A DNA stretch of 64,000 bases from JBEKHT01 sp050012135 (GCA_050012135.1 JBEKHT010000002.1:1-64000); one strand, 5' to 3'; positions 27,401 through 35,128 are shown, counted from the stretch's first letter. Notes: generated by a model not told the origin, from the letters alone. Made by a program: numbers and translations.

Positions 27401-27573
27401 AGCTGTTCGAATCCGGTCGCAACGTGGAGGAGATTGCTGACGATCTTGAGCAAGCCGTGGGCGATTTTCCGGATGCCTCGGCTCTCTGGCAATTGCTGGG
27501 AGATGCGAGCGGCAAGCTGGGTCGGCTGCAGAGAGCCTACGAGGCCTACGCCAAGGCGCTGGAGACCATCTGA
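24496..27573 (+). CDS. TPR protein with long PDWL-repeat tail
   Basis: 1025 residues in three parts. Residues 1-215 are tetratricopeptide repeats (HFDEAVAHCQNILARFPKHVETYRLLGKAYLEQGR and similar units), a protein-binding scaffold. Residues ~260-900 are acidic, Pro/Glu/Ala-rich and probably disordered. They carry about 19 short motifs of the form [L/I/P]P[D/E/S]WL, such as LPDWLKPG, LPEWLKPE, VPDWLRTE and IPDWLKRI, spaced 20-60 residues apart. The last ~90 residues return to helical TPR-like sequence (LTKEEAALLLAQARKYLEESREVDAAVAYQKLFE). No signal peptide. The repeated Trp motifs look like multivalent docking sites. Partner and function unknown. Confidence 0.85.
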   Translation: MAEISLRAYEQDIQEMIDHGHFDEAVAHCQNILARFPKHVETYRLLGKAYLEQGRHADAADIFQRVLSAIPDDFLSHVAMAIMGEDAGNLDTAIWHMERAFEVNPSNPTVQQEVRRLRGLRDGVEPSRLRMTQASLARMYLKGRLDAQAAAEVNSALKDDPDRPDLLVVLANAYWQMGKLAEGAEVCNRILDKLPFCLEANQILARILWKTGRKEEAQGVFRRLAALDPYVGVRPPTDDGRMPDVPSGAVLVERLSWTPPLQEQKGPPPGWAEGLGLKKQEPGKVEIPEWLEPSKPFPVEASTPFSAEAEESPFHPPDWLGEAAAEIPGASDMQADQLLGPEEPEAALARMGQELPDWLKPGSASEAAPPAPPKPSDWLTPESPKKEEPSGDFADWLKAVGGEESLTRAGEGLPEWLKPEGGAAQPAEPAEALPDWLKGQAPESGQTTEEYPEIPLEHPSGEEAPLRREGGLDWFPQTGAEPVVSPFDLAAAGKTGASEKLPEWLEAELREAPGITSQEIAPAEQGKGMVHPAEAPPLSGGEPPSWLKAAGVDGSLFSEAAEGPEPVSTGPTGEVAPAVPATELPDWLQAEMAGPASVPGQAPVPDWLRTEVSKEEEKTPESTDLAKPKGMAGPVVEPSKEKETELPEWLGTAPAQMAKPASSEQETSTPQGEIPDWLKRIATEASSVAEEATPPEPETGTGELPSWLDSRQPGASDTISKWLGERLGPRPGTEEEAEPAPEAEDLPEWLRSPAGAEAKGDQAAIEEVGPTPEVGPVLPEATPKIEKAGEQAPPDWLRTALGLAESELSSVLPAQESRPAQTPAPEVQLTQAPAEEQKVPPTKPKLAPVLPPSIAMPVKETRLPPAAEGKLEPGPAPSPFVPPMNEEPVAAPPERPEWIPVVEPAATPALEPVLPRRQGPLPAPAPKVPPVAKKKSRKLTKEEAALLLAQARKYLEESREVDAAVAYQKLFESGRNVEEIADDLEQAVGDFPDASALWQLLGDASGKLGRLQRAYEAYAKALETI

Positions 27574-27616
27574 TCCAAGCCCTGTTGATTCGCCTTGGGT
27601 TTGAGATCCACCGAAA

Positions 27617-27642
27617 GGCCCGGTTCGTCTGGGCCGTTTTTT
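27617..27642 (+). terminator. Terminator after the TPR/PDWL gene
   Basis: GGCCC/GGGCC stem (27617-27621 with 27631-27635) followed by G and six T residues. Confidence 0.75.
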
Positions 27643-27684
27643 CACTCCCACCCGACCTCAGCTCGCCCTCCTAGGAGATTTCAG

Positions 27685-29124
27685 TTGACCCCGCGCAGAC
27701 TGGTCCTGGTCCTGGCCTTCGTGGCGATCTTCGCCATGGCCAGCCGGGTCTCGGTGGATCCGGATACATGGTGGCACTTGCGGGCGGGACAGTGGATTGT
27801 GGAGCATGGCGCGATTCTCCGGCAGGATGTCTTTTCCTACACTCGGGCAGGCGCCGCCTGGCATTATCCAGGATGGCTCGCGCAAGTTCTGCTTTTCGGG
27901 TTGTTCAAGCTCGGCGGTTTCGCCGCCCTCAATCTCTATACGGCCGCACTCGTAACCCTGGCTTTCTTCTTTGTCTTTCTGTTTCTGCGCGGGGACAACT
28001 TCCTGCTCGCCTTCGTCCTCATCCTGGCGGCGGTTTCCTCGGGGGTCTATTGGTCTGCGCGACCCCAGCTTTTGTCCTTTGCTTTGACCGGTGCCTTCCT
28101 GTGGGTTCTGCGAGAATATCAGGACCACTCCGTTAACCGGCTCTGGATTCTTCCGCCGCTCATGGCTCTCTGGGTCAACCTGCACGGCGGTTTCGCGATT
28201 GGGTTCATTCTCCTCGGCCTGGTCGTCCTGGCGGAGGGCGCCGAAGTGATCATCGCCCCAAAGGAGGGGCGGGCCGAGAAAAGTAGAAAGCTTGTCTGGC
28301 TGGCGGGCATCACAGCGGCCTGCGTGATCGCCGTTGGCCTGAATCCGTTCGGGTACGAGATGCTGCTCTACCCCTTCAAGACGGTCTCAATCAAGGTTCT
28401 TCAGGACTTCATCCAGGAGTGGCAGTCGCCCAATTTCCATCTCAAGGAGGCCCAGCCCTTTCTGTGGCTCCTCTTCCTCACCCTGGCGGCCGTTGGCTTC
28501 TCGGGAATACGGATGCAGGTGAGTGAGTTCCTCCTGGTGGTGACCTTCGGCTACATGGGCTTTTTGGCCGGGAGAAATGTGGCCCTGTTCGCCCTCGTGG
28601 CACCTGCCGTCATTGTTCGTCACGGGCAAGCCCTGTTGGAAAACCGCTTTCCGCAGTGGGGCAAGGGTGGTGAGCCGCACCGGAGCCGATGGCCAGTCAA
28701 CTGGGCTATTCTTGCATTGGCTGTGGTCGCGGCTGGGGCCAAGTTTTATCTCTCGGCGCAGCCGGAGGTGAATCAGTCCGAGGTGGCTGTGAAGGCGCCT
28801 GTGGGCGCCGTGGATTTCCTGTCCGCCCGGCCTGGGCTGGGCCGCATGTTCAACTCCTACAATTGGGGCGGCTACCTGATTTGGGCGCTCCCGAGCTACC
28901 CGGTCTTCGTGGATGGGCGCACCGACCTGTACCCGGACGGCCTTCTGGCCGACTACCTGAATGTCGCCGAGGCCGCCCCGGGCTGGCAGAAGATCCTTGA
29001 CCGATGGGGAGTCAGCCTGATCCTCATCGAGCCGGGCTCACCCATCGTTCCGGTCGCACAAGAGATGGGGTGGACGACCCTCTATCAGGATTCGACCTCT
29101 GTGCTTCTCCGGAGGCCGTCATAG
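27685..29124 (+). CDS. Polytopic membrane protein, GT-C superfamily-like
   Basis: About 479 residues. After the first membrane helix comes VDPDTWWHLRAGQWIVEHG, a recurrent acidic/aromatic motif of bacterial GT-C-like proteins, then many hydrophobic helices. The C-terminal soluble part has FNSYNWGGYLIWALPSYPVFVDGRTDLY, also recurrent in this class. The TTG start sits 7 nt after AGGAG. The open frame continues upstream through the terminator, which argues against an earlier start. First of three membrane glycosyltransferase-like genes. No substrate can be inferred. Confidence 0.72.
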   Translation: MTPRRLVLVLAFVAIFAMASRVSVDPDTWWHLRAGQWIVEHGAILRQDVFSYTRAGAAWHYPGWLAQVLLFGLFKLGGFAALNLYTAALVTLAFFFVFLFLRGDNFLLAFVLILAAVSSGVYWSARPQLLSFALTGAFLWVLREYQDHSVNRLWILPPLMALWVNLHGGFAIGFILLGLVVLAEGAEVIIAPKEGRAEKSRKLVWLAGITAACVIAVGLNPFGYEMLLYPFKTVSIKVLQDFIQEWQSPNFHLKEAQPFLWLLFLTLAAVGFSGIRMQVSEFLLVVTFGYMGFLAGRNVALFALVAPAVIVRHGQALLENRFPQWGKGGEPHRSRWPVNWAILALAVVAAGAKFYLSAQPEVNQSEVAVKAPVGAVDFLSARPGLGRMFNSYNWGGYLIWALPSYPVFVDGRTDLYPDGLLADYLNVAEAAPGWQKILDRWGVSLILIEPGSPIVPVAQEMGWTTLYQDSTSVLLRRPS

Positions 29125-29218
29125 ACCCGATTGCCAATCCTGCTCGCGGTCCGCGAACCCGGCCTCCTCTCCTGGGGGGCAGCCCGCGGGGGACACCCCG
29201 GGAGAAGAAGCGTTCGGC

Positions 29219-30892
29219 GTGATCCCCACCAGCGACTCACACCTTGGACTCAAGTGGGGGGGGATACTCCTTCTGGCCGGTCTCCTGGTCGTCGGGGTGG
29301 AGGCTTCCTTCCTCCAGCAGCCCGGCTATATGGATGCTTGCTATTCGTTCAACGCGGGCCGCTCCCTCGCACAGGGGTCCGGGCTGCAAGACCCCTATCT
29401 GTGGAACTACCTGGATGACCCGCAAGGCCTTCCGCATCTCAGTCACACCTACTGGATGCCTTTGCCTTCCTTGCTCGCGGCTCTGGGAAGCCTAGTAATT
29501 TCCAAAGGGTTCCGAGGCGCCCAGCTCCCGTTCTGGCTGATCGGAGCCTTGCTGCCTCTAAGCACGGCGCTGATGGCGCTGCGCATCACGCGCAATCGTC
29601 GAGTTTCCGTGGTCGCGGGCTTCCTGATGGCCTTCCCTTGTTTCTACGCGATCTACATGGCCGACACCGACTCGGTCGCCCCCTACGCGCTGCTGGGGGC
29701 CGTCTTTTTCCCCGTCCTGGTCGAGGCCGTGTCCACGCGCAGGCCCCTGCTCTTTCTCTTGCTTGGAGCCCTGGGGGGATTGGCCCACTTGGCGCGGGCC
29801 GACGCGCTCATCCTGGTCGGGTACGCTTTGGTGGCCGCCGCCCTGCTGTGGCCGAGGGACGAACGATTCGGGACCGGGTCCCAGTCGCTGACCCCGCGAA
29901 ACGTGCGAACCGGAGCGTTCTGCAGCAGGCTCGCATCCGCCGCCGGACGAGTCGGCCTCGTTTTGATCGCCTATCTGGTGGTGACGGCCTTTTGGTATTC
30001 CAGAAACCTGGCGTCCTTCGGGACCCTGCTTCCTCCCTCGGGCTTCCGGACCCTCTGGCTGATCCGCTATGACGACCTCTTTCACTTTCCGGGATGGGAA
30101 CTCACCCCGGGAAGATTCCTCTCGAGCGGCGCCGTGTCGATTCTGGAGGCGAGGTGGCAGGCTCTAGGCTGGAATCTGCAGACCCTCTTCTTCGCTCAAG
30201 GCTGGATGGTCCTGTTCCCCTTCGTGGTCATCGGGCTGGTCCGGCTCAGGGGCCAGGCCGTTGTGCGCTGCGCTGCGTTCTACGGTGCGGTGCTGTTCGC
30301 CGCCATGACGGTCTTGTTCCCATGGTCCGGCGCTCGCGGGGGTTACCTTCATTCGGGCGTGGCTCTCCTGCCAACCTTCGCCCTGGGGGCCTCGGTGGGG
30401 GTGGATCGGACCGTGGAGTGGGTGGGAGGGATCCGTGGGTGGAACCTGGCCCGCGCTCGCCTCAGCTTCTCCGTCGGCGCGATATTGGTTGCCGCCGCGG
30501 TTACGGGCGTCTCCTTTCAAAGGAGCGTCGTCGGGACCAACCCAGGGTCTCCGGCCTGGTCTCATCTGGATGATGACTACTCTGCGGCAGGAGCTTGGCT
30601 CAGGCTGCATGCCCCCGCCGGGTCCCGGGTCATGGTGAACAACCCGCCGTGTTTCTACTATCGCACGGGACTGTCGTCAGTCGTGGTGCCGGATGGCGAT
30701 GAGACCACGGCCCTGGCGGCAGCCGATCGGTACCAAGCCCGCTATCTTCTCCTGGATGCCAATGCCCCCTCCGATTTGGTCCCCATCTTCGAGGGCACTC
30801 GCCGGGATGCCCGCCTGGTGGAAGAGACCGAGGTGGAGGGGGGACCCCAAGGCAAGCCGCTGAAGATCTTTCGGATCCTCCCCCCCCCATGA
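29219..30892 (+). CDS. GT-C type membrane glycosyltransferase-like protein
   Basis: 557 residues, GTG start after GGGAGAAG. Begins with a membrane helix followed by an exported loop (QQPGYMDACYSFNAGRSLAQG), the position of the catalytic acid in this fold. Then come HTYWMPLPSLLAAL, a series of helices including HLARADALILVGYALV, and a soluble C-terminal part (HAPAGSRVMVNNPPCFYYRTGLSSVVVPDG). Its stop overlaps the next start by 4 nt, so the two genes are translationally coupled. Confidence 0.75.
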   Translation: MIPTSDSHLGLKWGGILLLAGLLVVGVEASFLQQPGYMDACYSFNAGRSLAQGSGLQDPYLWNYLDDPQGLPHLSHTYWMPLPSLLAALGSLVISKGFRGAQLPFWLIGALLPLSTALMALRITRNRRVSVVAGFLMAFPCFYAIYMADTDSVAPYALLGAVFFPVLVEAVSTRRPLLFLLLGALGGLAHLARADALILVGYALVAAALLWPRDERFGTGSQSLTPRNVRTGAFCSRLASAAGRVGLVLIAYLVVTAFWYSRNLASFGTLLPPSGFRTLWLIRYDDLFHFPGWELTPGRFLSSGAVSILEARWQALGWNLQTLFFAQGWMVLFPFVVIGLVRLRGQAVVRCAAFYGAVLFAAMTVLFPWSGARGGYLHSGVALLPTFALGASVGVDRTVEWVGGIRGWNLARARLSFSVGAILVAAAVTGVSFQRSVVGTNPGSPAWSHLDDDYSAAGAWLRLHAPAGSRVMVNNPPCFYYRTGLSSVVVPDGDETTALAAADRYQARYLLLDANAPSDLVPIFEGTRRDARLVEETEVEGGPQGKPLKIFRILPPP

Positions 30893-32397
30893 CACGCTTC
30901 AAGCTGCTGCTAGGGGCCGGTCTGCTGCTTGCCCTCGCAGGGCCGGCGGTCTACCTCGCCGTTTGCATGCGGGCCGGGATGATCGGGTTTCCCCTGGACG
31001 ATGCCTGGATTCACCAGACCTACGCTCGCAACCTGGTTGCCACGGGGACGTGGTCCTTCGATCCCGGTGTGCCCTCGGCAGGCTCCACCTCTCCCTTGTG
31101 GACTCTGCTGATTGCCCTGGGCCGTCGGATCGGAGCGAGTTTCATTCCCTGGACTTTTGGGCTGGGGGTATTTTTCTTCGGCCTGACTGCGGTGATGACC
31201 TACCGGTGGGCCAAGTCATTTGATCCATGGGTCGGAGTCCTGGCGGCGGGGCTCGCTTTGACCGAATGGCACCTGATTTGGGCCGCGGTCTCGGGCATGG
31301 AGATCCCGCTGCTGACCTTCTGGTTGATGTCGGGATTCCTCCTGAGCAGCCGGCTGGCTCCGATCCAGAGGGGTTCTTCGCCTGCCTTGCGGCTGCGTCA
31401 GCTCGCCTCTCATGGTCTGCTGGGTCTGTTCCTCGGGCTGGGAATCTGGATTCGACCGGAAGCCGTGGTGGCCGTGCCTTTCATGATCCTCACGGCAGAA
31501 ATCCATGAGCTGCGCAAGGCGCGAGGCTTGGTCGAACTGGCCTTCCTGTTGCTGTTCGCCGCGCTTCCGATCCTCGGTTACTTCCTATTCAATTTGACTC
31601 TTTCCGGTCACATCTGGACCAATACCTTTTATGCCAAGCAAGAGGAGTACAACTCGCTCCTGGCGGGCGGGTTGGTTTCGCGAGTTGTGCCCGAGGCGGT
31701 CACGCTGCTGGCGGGTCCCCTGGCGGTCCTTTGGCCGGGCTTGATTCTGGCCGTTGCCATCCTCTGGCGCGACCGGCGTTGGGAGCTGTTGTTTCCCCTC
31801 GCCTGGACCTGCGCTCATCTTGGACTCTACACCCTGCGTTTGCCAGCGACCTATCAGCACGGCCGCTACCTGATGCCCGTCCTTCCACTGCTCGTCTCTT
31901 ATTCTGCCTTCGGGTTGCTGCGGATTTGGAGGAACCCTGCCCTCGGGCGGGGCGGGTGGGTTGTGTCGAGGGCGTGGTTGGGCAGCCTCGGGCTGATCAC
32001 GCTTGGCTTTTTCGTTCTTGGTGCTCAGGCCTATGTTCAGGATGTAGGGGTGATTGAGACAGAAATGGTTCGGACCTCGAGGTGGGTTGCGGCCAACACC
32101 CCCGCCGACGCGGTGGTCGCAGCGCATGATATCGGCGCCCTCGGCTACTGGGGGGGGAGAAGGTTGATTGATCTGGGGGGACTAACCCAATCCTATCTGC
32201 CTCCCGTGTTCGGAGACAGCGGGGCTTTGCGCAATTACCTGAACCTCGAAGGGGCAGAGTACCTGGTCACGTTCCCCCACCTCTATCCGTCGCTGACGCA
32301 GTCGTGCGTGCCGGTCTGGACGACTCAGGGATCCTACAGTGCCCGCCAGGGCGGGGAGAACATGGCCGTCTACCGCTGGCACAATGGATGTTCCTAG
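30889..32397 (+). CDS. GT-C type membrane glycosyltransferase-like protein
   Basis: 502 residues. The first exported loop has FPLDDAWIHQTYARNLVATG and GSTSPLWTLLIAL, the same layout as the protein at 10154 (DDAFITFRYTRNLLLGRG, GTTTPLYALL). Both also share a C-terminal AA.D[IV]G.LG[YF] motif, so these two are likely distant paralogues. Other features are GMEIPLLTFWLMSGF, WIRPEAVVAVPF and a YGRYLMPVLP-type segment (HGRYLMPVLPLL). Last gene of the 27.7-32.4 kb cluster. Confidence 0.78.
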   Translation: MTRFKLLLGAGLLLALAGPAVYLAVCMRAGMIGFPLDDAWIHQTYARNLVATGTWSFDPGVPSAGSTSPLWTLLIALGRRIGASFIPWTFGLGVFFFGLTAVMTYRWAKSFDPWVGVLAAGLALTEWHLIWAAVSGMEIPLLTFWLMSGFLLSSRLAPIQRGSSPALRLRQLASHGLLGLFLGLGIWIRPEAVVAVPFMILTAEIHELRKARGLVELAFLLLFAALPILGYFLFNLTLSGHIWTNTFYAKQEEYNSLLAGGLVSRVVPEAVTLLAGPLAVLWPGLILAVAILWRDRRWELLFPLAWTCAHLGLYTLRLPATYQHGRYLMPVLPLLVSYSAFGLLRIWRNPALGRGGWVVSRAWLGSLGLITLGFFVLGAQAYVQDVGVIETEMVRTSRWVAANTPADAVVAAHDIGALGYWGGRRLIDLGGLTQSYLPPVFGDSGALRNYLNLEGAEYLVTFPHLYPSLTQSCVPVWTTQGSYSARQGGENMAVYRWHNGCS

Positions 32398-32422
32398 GGC
32401 CGCCTTGAGCCCTGGGGTTTTT
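32393..32422 (+). terminator. Terminator of the 27.7-32.4 kb glycosyltransferase cluster
   Basis: Stem CCTAGGGC/GCCCTGGG (8 bp with one G-T), 8-nt loop, then G and five T residues. The gene's TAG stop lies in the left arm. Confidence 0.78.
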
Positions 32423-32540
32423 CCAGAAGAGCTGTGCCCCGCTGCCACGGATGCGCATGGGGGGCTGACGGGGAGAAGTGGGTCCGGGAAAACGAGAACG
32501 CGCCAAGGAGGGACCGAACGAGGTCCGGGCACACGTTTCG

Positions 32541-32570
32541 TTTGCGACGCGAGGCGGCCGATGCTATACT
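32541..32570 (+). promoter_or_regulatory. Promoter upstream of the pilus-locus histidine kinase
   Basis: TTTGCG (32541-32546), 18 nt, TATACT (32565-32570). Leader of about 120 nt; GGAGAGGG-type SD before the ATG at 32698. The rest of the 300-nt gap shows nothing else. Confidence 0.45.
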
Positions 32571-32697
32571 CATTCGACCCGGGGCCGGTGACCAACTCCA
32601 AGGGCAGGGACTGTCCGGGTTGAACGCTGGTCCATGTGGGAGCCGCTTGAGGCCGTGTGGCCTGATGACGTGAACGGAGGACCGGGCGGAGAGGGAA

Positions 32698-33738
32698 ATG
32701 ACCTCAAACAAACCGCCGGAGGGCACCACTACCCTGGAGGCGTTGATCTCCGATCTTTCTGCCGAAGCCGAGCGGATACGGAATGAGGCCAAGGAGATCA
32801 AGATGCTCGTCGAGCAAAACCGCGGCGAGGTGGAAAAGCTGCGCCAGCGGCAGTCTGCAGTTTCTGCGCGTCTCAAACAACTCCAGCCGGCGTTCGAAAC
32901 GGTCCCTCGCGAGGACATTCGCGCCACTTACGAGACTGCCCTCGACACGCAGCAACGCTTGTTCAACATGGGGGGTGAGCTCGAGCGACTCCAGAGCAAG
33001 CTGACCCTGTATGAGGAGTACGGCAGGACGATCAGCCGGGTCTTGGAGGTGTTGCGCAGCAATGAGCCGGATTCCGTAGCAACTGGGCCGGCTCCCAAGC
33101 CGGTCTTGATTCGCCTGGTGGAGGCTCAGGAGGAGGAGAGGCAGCGCCTGTCACGCCAAATGCACGACGGTCCGGCCCAGGTGCTTTCGAACTTCATCCT
33201 CCAGGCCGAGATTGCCGCGCGCCTGTTCGATGCGGATCCGCAGAAAGCCCGGGAGGAGCTGGTCAGCCTGAAGACAAGCGCCACCACGGCCTTCCAGCAC
33301 ATCCGCGATTTCATCTTTGACCTGCGTCCCATGATGCTCGACGACCTGGGGCTGGTGCCCACCAGTCGGCGCTATCTGGACACGCTGCGCGAGAAGAACG
33401 CCACGGACATCTCCTTCATCTTCACCGGCACGGAGCGGCGCATTGCCAATCACGTCGAGGTGATCCTGTTTCGAGCGGTCCAGCAGCTGGTCGGGTTGGC
33501 GCGCGACGTTTCGGGGGCCAGCCGGATCAAGGTCAGCATGGACCTGGACGAGAAGCACGTTCGCAGTGCGACGGAGTGGAACGGAAAGGCCCTTCGGGTG
33601 GGGCCTGAGGTCGAAGGGGATCCCTACGGGCTGAACAGCTTGCGGGAGCGGATCGGCATGCTGCGGGGGACCTTCGAGTTTCAGACCGATGCGGAGAACG
33701 GCTCCCGCGCCGTGATGGAGGTGCCGCTGGAGGAGTGA
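32698..33738 (+). CDS. DegS-like histidine kinase with degraded ATPase domain
   Basis: 346 residues, no membrane helix, so cytosolic. Residues 10-125 form a long coiled coil like the DegS sensor. The HisKA_3 dimerisation helix carries LIRLVEAQEEERQRLSRQMHDGPAQ with phospho-acceptor His156 and the following LRPMMLDDLGL. The ATPase domain is abnormal. The N-box expected as QEALxNxxKHA reads QQLVGLARDVS, and the D-box expected as DNGxGF reads TEWNGKAL. Only the last G-box (GLNSLRERIGMLRG) survives. It may not bind ATP and may act as a scaffold or phosphotransfer/phosphatase partner. It lies next to the pilin genes and CpaE, which has an intact receiver. Confidence 0.82.
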   Translation: MTSNKPPEGTTTLEALISDLSAEAERIRNEAKEIKMLVEQNRGEVEKLRQRQSAVSARLKQLQPAFETVPREDIRATYETALDTQQRLFNMGGELERLQSKLTLYEEYGRTISRVLEVLRSNEPDSVATGPAPKPVLIRLVEAQEEERQRLSRQMHDGPAQVLSNFILQAEIAARLFDADPQKAREELVSLKTSATTAFQHIRDFIFDLRPMMLDDLGLVPTSRRYLDTLREKNATDISFIFTGTERRIANHVEVILFRAVQQLVGLARDVSGASRIKVSMDLDEKHVRSATEWNGKALRVGPEVEGDPYGLNSLRERIGMLRGTFEFQTDAENGSRAVMEVPLEE

Positions 33739-33803
33739 AAGGGCGCCTCGGGCTGCCACTCAAGTGCACGTGTATTGCACGGGACGCGGGCGGTTTTCGA
33801 AGA

Positions 33804-33809
33804 TATATT
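33804..33809 (+). promoter_or_regulatory. Possible -10 box for the first pilin gene
   Basis: TATATT about 90 nt before the GTG at 33901. No clear -35, so tentative. Confidence 0.3.
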
Positions 33810-33900
33810 GGAGGGTGCAGCCGGGAACGGATCCGGCCTGCGAGCGGAAGGAGATGCGCAAGGCATGACCTAACTAGGCTGATTCTGGAGGGTCTTCTCA

Positions 33901-34059
33901 GTGCTGAGACGAACTGCGAAGAAGGCCCAAGGGCTCACGGAATACGCATTGATTCTTGCGCTTGTTGCTGTTGTGGTTACATTGATTTTGTATGTCCTGA
34001 GCCCCGCGGTCGGAAACATTTGGAGCAACGTCAGGAACAACCTGATCAACGCCCTCTGA
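33901..34059 (+). CDS. flp: Flp/Tad pilin, divergent copy
   Basis: A 52-residue type IVb (Flp) pilin: short basic leader ending KKA, then QGLTEYALILALVAVVV, the prepilin cleavage context with Glu5 and Tyr6 and the hydrophobic assembly helix, then a short polar tail (NIWSNVRNNLINAL). The GTG start follows GGAGGG. The residue before the cleavage site is Ala, whereas the two downstream pilins have the canonical Gly. It may be a minor pilin or be processed less well. Confidence 0.88.
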   Translation: MLRRTAKKAQGLTEYALILALVAVVVTLILYVLSPAVGNIWSNVRNNLINAL

Positions 34060-34123
34060 TGCGAGCGGGCCGGGTGTTGGACGCTTGCCCGCGGCCGGAG
34101 GCCGAACGGCCGAGTCGTGCGGA

Positions 34124-34375
34124 TGCACGTGTTCGGCAAGGATTCGGCAAGCCTGAAGGGGGCGCACCCAGGCTACAATGGGCGCAGATTGAAAGGTCCG
34201 ATCCCGAAAGGAAGGAGGTGAGAATATGTTCAAGAGCATACGCCAAAAGGGCCAGGGACTCGTTGAATACGCGTTGATCCTAGTTCTAGTTGCAGTCGTT
34301 GTGATCGTGATCCTGTCCCTGCTTGGCCCGGCCATCGGCAACGTCTTCAGCAATATCGTCAACAGCATCTAGCCG
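34124..34375 (+). repeat. Tandem duplication, copy 1 (promoter region plus pilin)
   Basis: Copy 1 of a ~250-nt unit repeated about 698 nt downstream. It starts with TGCACGTGTTCGG, includes the -10 box TACAAT (34174-34179), the stretch GGGCGCAGATT and the perfect SD AAGGAGGTGA, then the pilin gene. Confidence 0.85.
34226..34372 (+). CDS. flp: Flp/Tad major pilin, copy 1 of an identical pair
   Basis: A 48-residue Flp pilin. Leader MFKSIRQKG with canonical Gly, cleavage before QGLVEYALILVLVAVVV (Glu5-Tyr6), the hydrophobic helix and a short tail GNVFSNIVNSI. The SD is AAGGAGGTGA, fully complementary to the usual 16S 3' end, so strong expression is expected. The encoded protein is identical to that of 34924-35070, yet 17 of 48 codons differ silently. 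Its own terminator follows. Confidence 0.93.
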   Translation: MFKSIRQKGQGLVEYALILVLVAVVVIVILSLLGPAIGNVFSNIVNSI

Positions 34376-34400
34376 GTTGCATAGACGTCCGCTTGCCGCG

Positions 34401-34433
34401 GTGGGCCTCGCCTCTGGCGAGGCCCACTTCCTT
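34401..34433 (+). terminator. Terminator after pilin copy 1
   Basis: Perfect 12-bp stem (34401-34412 with 34416-34427), TCT loop, then TTCCTT. The ~390 nt between it and the second repeat hold no recognisable gene. Confidence 0.75.
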
Positions 34434-34822
34434 AAGGGGGACCGCTTGGCCAGGCTGAAGGCTTCTGGCTCAGAGATTCGAATCCAGGCGGGTCTCCCTT
34501 GCAGTGGGTGGGTGATGCCCGCGGATCGCTGCGCTCGCGCCTCGAGGTTGGTCGCGACCGTATGAGGGGAACCTGCGTCAAGTCACAAGCTCAAACCACC
34601 TGAGCCAGGCGCTGCCGGGTGGAGGCGGCTTGTCTCCTTCGCGGGTGAACCTGGAGAGAGGGATGACCCCCGGGAGAGAGGTCGAGGGAACCGGGTTGGC
34701 CCCCTCCGGAGCAAGGCTGGTCTGGTTTCTGCACCCCCGCATTGCCGCCGGAGGGGCCCCCTTCAGGGGGCCGTTCGCGGCCAGGCAGGGGCAGGGAGCG
34801 GTTGTTCAGGATCCCCTGCGCC

Positions 34823-35072
34823 TGCACGTGTTCGGTACGGAATCAGCAAGGGCAAAAGGGCAAATGGCATCTACAATGGGCGCAGATTAAAAGGTCCAAT
34901 CCCGAAAGGAAGGAGGTGAGAACATGTTCAAGAGCATTCGCCAAAAGGGTCAGGGACTCGTAGAGTATGCGCTAATTCTTGTCCTGGTTGCGGTTGTCGT
35001 GATCGTGATCCTGTCCCTGCTTGGCCCGGCCATCGGCAACGTCTTTAGCAATATCGTGAATTCCATCTAGTT
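34823..35072 (+). repeat. Tandem duplication, copy 2 (promoter region plus pilin)
   Basis: Second copy of the unit at 34124-34375, with -10 box TACAAT at 34872-34877, the same GGGCGCAGATT stretch and the same perfect SD. The flanks are more diverged than the -10-to-SD stretch, suggesting selection on the leader. Confidence 0.85.
34924..35070 (+). CDS. flp: Flp/Tad major pilin, copy 2 of an identical pair
   Basis: 48 residues, the same protein as that encoded at 34226-34372. The ATG follows AAGGAGGTGAGAAC. All differences from copy 1 are synonymous and cluster at both ends of the gene. A central run of about 15 codons (over VIVILSLLGPAIGNV) is identical at the DNA level, compatible with partial gene conversion. 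Forms the pilus fibre after cleavage by a prepilin peptidase not encoded in this window. Confidence 0.93.
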   Translation: MFKSIRQKGQGLVEYALILVLVAVVVIVILSLLGPAIGNVFSNIVNSI

Positions 35073-35101
35073 CGGTTGCGGCGATGTTTGGTCGCCTGGA
35101 G

Positions 35102-35128
35102 GGGCCTCACCGGTGGCGAGGCCCTTTT
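35102..35128 (+). terminator. Terminator after pilin copy 2
   Basis: GGGCCTC/GAGGCCC stem (35102-35108 with 35118-35124) and four T residues. Confidence 0.75.

Noticed and set aside
25503..27651. Two long minus-strand frames (422 and 484 codons) opposite the TPR/PDWL gene
   Set aside because: High-GC mirror frames of a Pro/Glu/Ala-rich gene; Ser/Gly- or Arg/Leu-rich translations without domain signal.
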